Shown here: piece by piece, positions 58,979 to 64,000 of the stretch
Numbering within the stretch: position 1 is the stretch's first letter
Layout: the number at the start of each line of letters is the position of its first letter
Source of the DNA: Tribonema minus
Taxonomy: Eukaryota > Sar > Xanthophyceae > Tribonematales > Tribonemataceae
Direction: 5' to 3'
Assembly (NCBI GenBank): GCA_017506865.1
Contig: JAFCMP010000092.1
Location: 62,001-126,000, forward strand
Length of the DNA stretch: 64,000 bases
Program-made: the position numbers and the translations under genes
The notes under the pieces: model-generated
Told to the model about the DNA's origin: nothing
Databases searched by the model: none
What the model saw: only the letters and a program-made list of their open reading frames with translations

Positions 58979-59582
58979 ATTTTTATGACTCCAATTTGAA
59001 TCTTTTGTACATGTACCCGAGGAAGCAAAACCACTCACAAAACAAGAGTTACTGAACGGGAATATCAACTTGAAGTTGAAGTTGAACGTTCTCAGAATTC
59101 TCAGAATGGTTGGAAAAAAACGTTTCTGTGGGAAAAAACTTTCTAGCATTATCGTTTGTGCTGCAGACTGTTAACTCACACGACACGCGCAAAGTGCGAA
59201 CGACGCACAGAGCAGACTACGCGCGAGTAGCAGGTGAGCGCGCGCGCACACACCGGGAGTTAGGGCCGGCCCCCAATCGCCCCCTCTGCGGCTCCAGTTG
59301 AAGTTGCCGAACAAAATCAAAGTTGAGGTTCAGATCATCTCTTAGTCCTCAGCATCCACTTTTCAGCATCCACTTTTTTGGCTTGAAGTTGAGAGAGGGG
59401 GAGAGGTGGACCAGGTGCCCTACCTCCAGAATTGGGTCTGCCTACTGATATGTACCTAGTGCATCCACGCGGTGCCGGTTATGGCAACGGCTTCACTAGA
59501 CAAATATATCATCTGGTGATTGCCGCGTTCTCATCGCGCCATCTCCGAATCGTTGCCATTTTTTTCTCAGGTCCTGATCACC
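58979..59582. other. Non-coding gap within the virus-like element
   Basis: It contains host-like TTGAAGTTGAAGTTGAAC near 59049 and the left 130-bp repeat, and no credible gene. The upstream region of the small basic gene ends with a T-rich stretch and TCTCAG. Confidence 0.6.
59256..59397 (+). repeat. Direct repeat flanking structural genes, left copy
   Basis: It shares about 130 bases with 62288-62416: GTTGAAGTTGCCGAACAA, AAAGTTGAGGT, TCTCTTAGTCCTCAG, TTTTCAGCATCCACTT and TTTTTTGGCTTGAAGTTG. The orientation is the same. Confidence 0.9.
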
Positions 59583-59798
59583 ATGGCATCGGTTAAAAAG
59601 AAGTGGCGTCAGTACAAACCGAACAACGTCCGCGAGCGCGTGAACGAGGCTATGCTCGAAGCGCTCATCGCGGCGACCGACGTCGTGACGGCCGTCGACA
59701 GGCGGCATAAGGCGCGCCTCAGGGCGGAGTGGTGCGACGGCACGAAGCACACACATTTACAAAAGGAAATGCTGCAGAGAGTCCTGTACAGTATTTGA
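59583..59798 (+). CDS. Small basic protein, possible helix-turn-helix
   Basis: 71 residues from the ATG at 59583; the frame is open to 59520, but this start stands just before a lysine-rich N-terminus. It begins ASVKKKWRQYKPNNVRERVN, then EAMLEALIAATDVVTA, which could be two helices of a Pipsqueak-like DNA-binding domain, followed by DRRHKARLRAEW. The stop is nine bases before the next start, so the four structural-region genes form a compact + strand block. Alternatives are a small DNA-condensing protein or a scaffold. The function is inferred from composition only. Confidence 0.55.
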   Translation: MASVKKKWRQYKPNNVRERVNEAMLEALIAATDVVTAVDRRHKARLRAEWCDGTKHTHLQKEMLQRVLYSI

Positions 59799-59807
59799 AA
59801 ATCAACG

Positions 59808-60584
59808 ATGGCGGCCAATACGACCCCTTCAAGTAGTGATCTAGCCGATCTCGTGTACGTTTACTCCAGTGACTGTTATCGGCATAACACGTCGTACTAC
59901 AACGACGTGACGGTCACGTTGCCGCGGCCCATAACCACCAAGTCAGGGTATAACCTCTTCGTGAGCGTCTATTCACTCTCGATTCCCTTGACCCAGCCGT
60001 GCATCAACATGTACAATAACGTACTCACGATCACCGGCGTCACAGTCACGCTGGAGCCGGGGAACTTTAGTGCGTCGATGCTGGCAGCCGCTCTCCAACT
60101 TGCGTTCCCTGCGATCGTCATATCATGGAAACCGACGACCTCCAAGATTGTTTTTCAATCTCCGACGACGATCACTCTCACGGGTAGCATGTGCGTCGTC
60201 CTGAACGTCGACGAGGGTACGTCAGGCCTGACAATCTCGAGTACAAATAATGTATCGTTGGAGGGAAACATCTCATTTAATGTCGTCTCCGACCTTATCG
60301 GCAGATCAATTGATACATCGAGCGTGGGCAACCGGGGTCTCCTCGCCAACATCCAAGCACGTGTACCGTACGGAGCCGTTCTCCACTATGCCGACGAAGG
60401 TTCCCGACAAGGGTCATTGGTTGAGAATCGTGCCCTGTATAAAATTCGTCTACAGTTGTGTGATCTTAGTGGGCGCCCTTTACTCTCTAATCTACCTTGG
60501 GCCATGGTGCTCCGCGTGAGGCAAGAATTCACGGGAACGCGGCATCTTAGAATACCGAATTCTCAACCGACGCCATCGAAATAA
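59808..60584 (+). CDS. Penton/minor capsid candidate, 258 aa
   Basis: The N-terminus, VYVYSSDCYRHNTSYYNDV then TVTLPRPI and GYNLFVSVYSLSIPLT, has the 'SSxD...Y-x-V-x-LP-x-P' start seen in many minor capsid or penton-like proteins of algal and protist dsDNA viruses. The rest is rich in beta-type sequence and ends with VLRVRQEFTGTRHLR. It has no Cys-rich or enzymatic motif. Two shorter minus-strand proteins of this element share the same N-terminal design. The TAA overlaps an AATAAA. By position, just upstream of the pVI-like and major capsid genes, a vertex protein is the best guess. Confidence 0.6.
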   Translation: MAANTTPSSSDLADLVYVYSSDCYRHNTSYYNDVTVTLPRPITTKSGYNLFVSVYSLSIPLTQPCINMYNNVLTITGVTVTLEPGNFSASMLAAALQLAFPAIVISWKPTTSKIVFQSPTTITLTGSMCVVLNVDEGTSGLTISSTNNVSLEGNISFNVVSDLIGRSIDTSSVGNRGLLANIQARVPYGAVLHYADEGSRQGSLVENRALYKIRLQLCDLSGRPLLSNLPWAMVLRVRQEFTGTRHLRIPNSQPTPSK

Positions 60585-60604
60585 AAATGTAGAGAGTTTG
60601 TAAA
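60585..60604 (+). promoter_or_regulatory. Shared AAATGT..TAGAG leader motif, first copy
   Basis: AAATGTAGAGAGTTTGTAAA lies right before the pVI-like start codon. A close relative is at 61024-61044 before the capsid gene. It may be a late promoter or untranslated-region signal of the element. Confidence 0.4.
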
Positions 60605-60607
60605 ATT

Positions 60608-61006
60608 ATGGGGTTCGGCTCATGGCTCAAGAGAAGTTTTCATAAAGTTGGTCACTTTCTGGGCAAAGCCGCAAAAACGGTAATGCATGGTGTGCGGTGG
60701 CTTGGGCAGAAGGCTCTTCCGGTTGCGCATGCGGTTACCGGGGTGATGAGGGATGCCCTTAGCAATCCTATATTGCAGGCCGGCGCGGCCGGCGTTCTCG
60801 GTCCAGAGGTGATACCGGCGATGTTGGCTGGTAGTCAGGCCGCGGGATTTGCACATCAGATAACAGGAACCGCGCCACACCTGGTCCGGCAAGTCGCCGG
60901 GCCTCTACTGGCCGGCAACGTGCACGGGGCGGTCCAGGGTGCGACCAACGCGCGCACGGATCTTGCCACGTTGCAGCAGCAGTATCACGCTCTGAGAAGA
61001 GCATGA
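60608..61006 (+). CDS. pVI/pX-like amphipathic minor virion protein, 132 aa
   Basis: It begins MGFGSWLKRSFHKVGHFLGK, a strongly amphipathic basic helix, then AAKTVMHGVRWLGQKALPVA, and an Ala/Gly-rich middle. Proteins of this build (short, Gly/Ala-rich, basic amphipathic start) serve in adenoviruses and Polinton-type elements as membrane-lytic or core proteins. The start codon is 24 bases after the previous stop, preceded by AAATGTAGAGAGTTTGTAAA, and a similar word stands before the next gene. The similarity is of style, not a proven homology. Lies between the penton and major capsid candidates. Confidence 0.55.
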   Translation: MGFGSWLKRSFHKVGHFLGKAAKTVMHGVRWLGQKALPVAHAVTGVMRDALSNPILQAGAAGVLGPEVIPAMLAGSQAAGFAHQITGTAPHLVRQVAGPLLAGNVHGAVQGATNARTDLATLQQQYHALRRA

Positions 61007-61023
61007 CGCGGCTTGACGAGAAA

Positions 61024-61044
61024 AAATGTTGTAGAGTAGGCAAA
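61024..61044 (+). promoter_or_regulatory. Shared AAATGT..TAGAG leader motif, second copy
   Basis: AAATGTTGTAGAGTAGGCAA matches the word at 60585 with a small insertion, eight bases before the capsid ATG. Confidence 0.4.
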
Positions 61045-61051
61045 GGTTCAG

Positions 61052-62281
61052 ATGGCGCTGCCGTCAACCCTGAGCTACCCACAGCTTAAATCAGTAGGCG
61101 CTGAAGCAGTCGCTTGTCGCTATGCTAATCTGCCGGTCAGTGGGACAACGTTCACTGCTGACCCCTCTCAAACCTTGCTAAGTTTTTCTGTGGCATGTAC
61201 TTCAACGGGAGGGACTACACCGACATGGACGGTTCAAGCGCATCATCTCATCCAGAGTCTTACGCTCTCCAGTTCAGCGGGTAGTAGCGTGATAGAGTCA
61301 CTGTCGGAGTACGGTGCCGTGCACAGTCTTTTACGGGATCTGTGCAGTAAGCAAGATCTCGTAATTACTCGCGATACGATTACAAATAATGCTGACAGTT
61401 CTACCCTGCGTGAAAGTTTGTTCGGGGCGGCGTCGGGCGTGACCGTCCAGTTCTCTATACCACTCCTTGGTATCATTTCCGCCTTGTCGGGCAGAGATCG
61501 GTATTTAGCCTTCCATAAGCTCGCTGCTAACCCGCGTCTCGACATCGAGTGGGCGCAAAATAACAAAGCGATTTCGTGTACAGGCGCACCGGCGAGCATT
61601 GCGGTCGTGATTTCGTCGGTCTCCCTGGACACTACGTACATCACTTTAAGCGGGGAGGTAGCGAGGCAGATCGATGGAATGGTAAATTCTGAGTACGTGT
61701 GGTCGAGCAGCATTTATAAGCATTATCGCAGTGTTATGGCTGCGAACCAGCTCTCGCTGTCGGCAATGGTGCCCAGCCGCGTCGAGTCAGCGAAGTCCCT
61801 CATGGTTATGCAGCGCGTATCAGCAAACGAGTTCGATTTTAACAAATACTCGGTGCAAGATAGGGTTCGCAACTATTTGCAGCGTTTCCAAACGCGCAGT
61901 GGCTCCAGGTTTATCGACTCTGTCCCTGTAGGATGTACAAATAACGCACTTGTAGCATATTTGAGCGCGACCAGGCTCTACTCTAATCCATCGTCGGAGA
62001 ACAGCACTGGGTTGATCAACCTTGCGTCCTGGACGCGAGACGCTCCGCAAACCGTCGCGGCAGCGGCAGCTGAAGGTAGTTTTGTAGCCAGTTGCGATTT
62101 GGAGAGTTTTAGCAACTCACAGAAACTGATCAGTGGAGTTGCTACACAGACTAACTCTCTGATTATGGACCTAACGTTTACTGGAAGCCCGCTCGCAGTC
62201 AACGCGGATTGTGTACTCGAGTGTGACGCCGTTTTCTCGATCAACGCCGGCCAATCAGGAGCCATTGCAGTCGCATTCTAA
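61052..62281 (+). CDS. Major capsid protein candidate (double jelly-roll type), 409 aa
   Basis: A single frame with alternating beta-type sequence throughout. Features like those of Polinton-like and related capsids are VWSSSIYKHYRSVM, VPSRVESAKSLMVMQR and YLQRFQTRSGSRFIDSVP around residues 218-295, and a C-terminus of short hydrophobic strands. At 409 residues it is shorter than most Polinton-like capsids but long enough for two jelly rolls. It is the largest gene in the structural block and follows the pVI-like gene by 45 bases, with AAATGTTGTAGAGTAGGCAAA just ahead of it. The call rests on motif feel, size and neighbours; a fold prediction would settle it. Confidence 0.65.
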   Translation: MALPSTLSYPQLKSVGAEAVACRYANLPVSGTTFTADPSQTLLSFSVACTSTGGTTPTWTVQAHHLIQSLTLSSSAGSSVIESLSEYGAVHSLLRDLCSKQDLVITRDTITNNADSSTLRESLFGAASGVTVQFSIPLLGIISALSGRDRYLAFHKLAANPRLDIEWAQNNKAISCTGAPASIAVVISSVSLDTTYITLSGEVARQIDGMVNSEYVWSSSIYKHYRSVMAANQLSLSAMVPSRVESAKSLMVMQRVSANEFDFNKYSVQDRVRNYLQRFQTRSGSRFIDSVPVGCTNNALVAYLSATRLYSNPSSENSTGLINLASWTRDAPQTVAAAAAEGSFVASCDLESFSNSQKLISGVATQTNSLIMDLTFTGSPLAVNADCVLECDAVFSINAGQSGAIAVAF

Positions 62282-62287
62282 GTTTTT

Positions 62288-62416
62288 GGAGGTAGGGCCC
62301 CTACCCCCCTCGGCCGCTCCGTTTGAAGTTGCCGAACAATACAAAGTTGAGGTACAAATCTTTCTCTTAGTCCTCAGTATCCACTTTTCAGCATCCACTT
62401 TTTTGGCTTGAAGTTG
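62288..62416 (+). repeat. Direct repeat flanking structural genes, right copy
   Basis: Partner of 59256-59397. It begins seven bases after the major capsid stop codon and ends just before a CCCTAA run. Confidence 0.9.
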
Positions 62417-62444
62417 GGAGAAGTTGCTAAGGAGGATTGGGCGC

Positions 62445-62467
62445 CTTAACCCTAACCCTAACCCTAC
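62445..62467 (+). repeat. CCCTAA array inside the virus-like element
   Basis: CTTAACCCTAACCCTAACCC lies between the right 130-bp direct repeat and the stop codon of the 133-aa gene. This is the host-type telomere repeat within the element. Confidence 0.9.
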
Positions 62468-62869
62468 CTACATGGTGCGCTTGCAGTCGCTTTCTAGGAT
62501 CTCGATGAATCTGAACCGGATGGTCTTGGCTAACCCCGACGTCACCGCGGTGCCGATGCTCGGCTGGAAGAAGCGTACTGATATCCAAGGGGGTGGGGCG
62601 GAGAAGTAGAGGACTCCTCGAGGGGTGTCCAGCGTTCCAACGTAATAGATGCACGCCGTCGTCCAACCGTCGGGTGTCGTGGAGTAACACCTCGCCAGCG
62701 TGTCAGACTGCACTTGCAGAGCGAACACCGTAGAAGATGCAGCGGCGTATAATTGTACAGAGACCTCACACCGATACGGTGCGCGTTTCATGTCTGGTAC
62801 CAGGCATCGGAACGCCAACGCCGTACCCGATTGTGCATCGACGCTGTTAAGGTTAACAATATACTCCAT
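62468..62869 (-). CDS. Small virion-type protein, 133 aa, paralogue of 63277-62953
   Basis: It starts MEYIVNLNSVDAQSGTALAF and has PDGWTTACIYYVG, GVLYFSAPPPWISVRF and FRFIEILESD. It aligns along its length with the neighbour at 63277-62953 (shared DGW, GV-YF-A-P, SVR), so the two arose by duplication. The N-terminus follows the same pattern as the penton candidate. One predicted beta-sandwich is plausible. It is convergent with the major capsid gene, whose stop is about 190 bases away. Role unknown, probably structural. Confidence 0.6.
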   Translation of the reverse strand: MEYIVNLNSVDAQSGTALAFRCLVPDMKRAPYRCEVSVQLYAAASSTVFALQVQSDTLARCYSTTPDGWTTACIYYVGTLDTPRGVLYFSAPPPWISVRFFQPSIGTAVTSGLAKTIRFRFIEILESDCKRTM

Positions 62870-62952
62870 TTATACATAGCTCAGATTTTTTCAAAGCGTA
62901 ACAAGGCGATTGTATGACCGATGGTCGTCGCGAGGAGCGCCGACGACGGTAT

Positions 62953-63277
62953 TTACGCGCGCACGCTCAGCAACGCCGGGGCGTCGGCGAAGTAGCAAAC
63001 ACCATCACCGCTCTGATTTCCATTGAGTGTGACAACACTAATTCCAGCCGTCGAATCCTGTAGATGACAACGTACCCGTACTGAGGTTGTGTGTCATCTC
63101 TGAACACTTGAATTGAAGCATAAATGCAGAGGCCGATCCCAGTGACGCAATCAAGTATCGCACCGTGCACCAATAATTCGCGCTCGGCATCAGCGGCATT
63201 TGTACTGTGAAGGCATACGTTGTATCGGTGGAATACAGACAGTCACGAGAGGAGACAGCGACGACGTAGGAGTCCAT
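62953..63277 (-). CDS. Frameshifted paralogue of the 133-aa protein
   Basis: The first frame runs 79 residues (MDSYVVAVSSRDCLYSTDTT ... FDGWN) to TAG at 63040-63038. Skipping one base after the TGG at 63046-63044 opens a second frame, ISVVTLNGNQSGDGVCYFAD ... LLSVRA, ending at TAA 63955-type position 62955-62953. The second part aligns with GVLYFSAPPPWISVRF of the neighbour, so the shift is real relative to the ancestor. Either the gene is newly broken, the assembly has an indel, or a +1 slip is used. No slippery heptamer is obvious. A further overlapping frame (63173-62967) is a shadow. Confidence 0.6.
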
Positions 63278-63298
63278 CGTTTGACAATGACTATATTA

Positions 63299-63622
63299 TT
63301 ATCCCGATGTCATGTGTCGCGATGCTCTGAAACACGCCCGGCAGGCGAGCGGCAGGATGACGTATCCATGATCGTCCTTCAGTGCCAGACACGTCATCTG
63401 CCACGTATTGCACGTGCAGCAGTGATACCTCCACCCGTCGCGGAGATGTCGTGACGCCGGTTTCTCTGGCGGCTCCGCGTCACCACGTAGACGGTGCAGC
63501 CGGCGAAGGTTGTCGTATTCCACTTTGATGTGCGGCGATTCGCCGAAGAGATCCATGGATGCAGTGCGCATCATGGCTCGATAGTTGTGAGCAAAGACAG
63601 GCATCCATATGGTTTCTTCCAA
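63299..63622 (-). CDS. Small zinc-ribbon-like protein, 107 aa
   Basis: The frame starts METTIWM-like at 63622 (MEETIWMPVF) and has RYHCCTCNTWQMTCLAL and LACRACFRA: two CxxC pairs about 23 residues apart, as in zinc ribbons. The middle (PHIKVEYDNLRRLHRLRG) is basic. It is the outermost gene on the right, next to the CGTCGTCGCGT array and the terminal repeat. Transcription-factor or accessory roles are possible; none can be shown. Three bases separate nothing else: the next gene starts 22 bases downstream at 63277. Confidence 0.55.
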   Translation of the reverse strand: MEETIWMPVFAHNYRAMMRTASMDLFGESPHIKVEYDNLRRLHRLRGDAEPPEKPASRHLRDGWRYHCCTCNTWQMTCLALKDDHGYVILPLACRACFRASRHMTSG

Positions 63623-63664
63623 GAAAGATTCTGATGTGGATACAATATGTACATATCGTCACGT

Positions 63665-64000
63665 CGTCGCGTCGTCGCGTCATCGCGTCGTCGCGTCGTC
63701 GCGTCGTCGGGGACGTAGGATGCCGGCACTGGGATAGTCCTGTTACCCGACGCGCCGGCATCGGTGTCGGTGCATACCTCGAGAGTGGACGCTCTCCAAT
63801 TGTCGGTGATGACGCCCGATACTCTACGTAGACGCTGGGATAGTCCTGTTAACCCGACGACATCGGTGCATACCTCGAGAGTGGATGCTCTCTAAGCGTC
63901 GGTGACGACGCCGACACTGGACGTAGACGCTGGGATAGTCCTGTTATATCTAGAAGATTAAACGTCATTATTAATATAAGAAGGGGACTTAGTGGGGGTA
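63665..64000 (-). repeat. Right terminal inverted repeat, with internal duplication
   Basis: Inverted partner of 55741-55957, but about 115 bases longer because the GGACTATCCCAGCGTCTACG ... CGGGTAACA module is present twice. The window ends inside or exactly at the repeat. Confidence 0.9.

Larger units (their letters stand above)
55741..64000. mobile_element. Virus-like element with terminal inverted repeats, about 8.3 kb
   Basis: The left end, beginning TACCCCCACTAAGT, is repeated in inverted form at the right end of the window. Inside lie a tyrosine recombinase, capsid-type proteins and small accessory genes: 57151-56384 (-), 57302-58978 (+), 59583-59798 (+), 59808-60584 (+), 60608-61006 (+), 61052-62281 (+), 62869-62468 (-), 63277-62953 (-) and 63622-63299 (-). 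These are mostly intron-free and tightly packed, unlike the host genes. The set resembles Polinton-like viruses, virophages and adintoviruses in kind but is far smaller, and no polymerase, packaging ATPase or protease was recognised. Because the window stops at the matching base, the true outer limit on either side is not known. Confidence 0.82.

Noticed and set aside
58022-59149. 375-codon frame on the minus strand
   Set aside because: It lies antisense to the recombinase 3' half and is a by-product of its GC-rich repeats; no motif.
63900-64000. Window end taken as the exact right boundary of the element or a chromosome end
   Set aside because: The match stops only because the window stops; the left partner could extend beyond 55741.

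Overview
The window looks like nuclear DNA of a GC-rich unicellular eukaryote, probably an alga or other protist. Genes are split by many GT-AG introns, homopolymeric Gln/Ala/Ser/Gly runs are common, and short TTAGGG/CCCTAA arrays are scattered throughout. I cannot name the species.

Region 1 (131-26131, + strand) is one very long gene. Twenty-seven exons can be joined in one open frame, with every intron phase agreeing. The product matches C2CD5 (CDP138) in order along its length, although the N-terminal C2 domain lies left of the window. Its introns are unusual: many exons are accompanied by decayed, tandem partial copies of their own splice junctions, often mixed with CCCTAA runs.

Region 2 (26132-42116) holds a Ty1/copia remnant, then a minus-strand membrane protein gene (35093-28747, three exons visible) with a beta-helix (Pmp-like) part, a Cys-rich GCC/ephrin-receptor-like part and a multi-pass C-terminus. 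Dispersed repeats make up much of the rest.

Region 3 (42117-49232, + strand) is a secreted-type gene with four hevein-like chitin-binding modules and a CAP-like C-terminal exon. A 990-bp hAT-type non-autonomous transposon with a perfect 8-bp target duplication sits in its first visible intron, and a 405-bp inverted-repeat element sits in the next.

Region 4 (49233-55740) is gene-poor: a broken Ty3/gypsy fragment, a broken ATPase-like fragment on the minus strand, then a 32-bp perfect palindrome and three CCCTAA/TTAGGG hairpins.

Region 5 (55741-64000) is the most interesting part: a compact virus-like element of about 8.3 kb bounded by inverted terminal repeats. The right repeat is cut by the window end. 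It encodes a tyrosine recombinase with a full R-K-R-H-Y set and a protelomerase/Crypton-like layout, a small basic protein, a penton/minor-capsid candidate, a pVI/pX-like amphipathic protein, a major capsid candidate, two small paralogous proteins on the other strand (one frameshifted), a zinc-ribbon protein and an unknown 255-aa protein. I see no polymerase, packaging ATPase or protease. A 130-bp direct repeat flanks the structural genes. The gene set suggests a minimal relative of Polinton-like viruses that may depend on a helper or the host for replication and packaging; this is inference.
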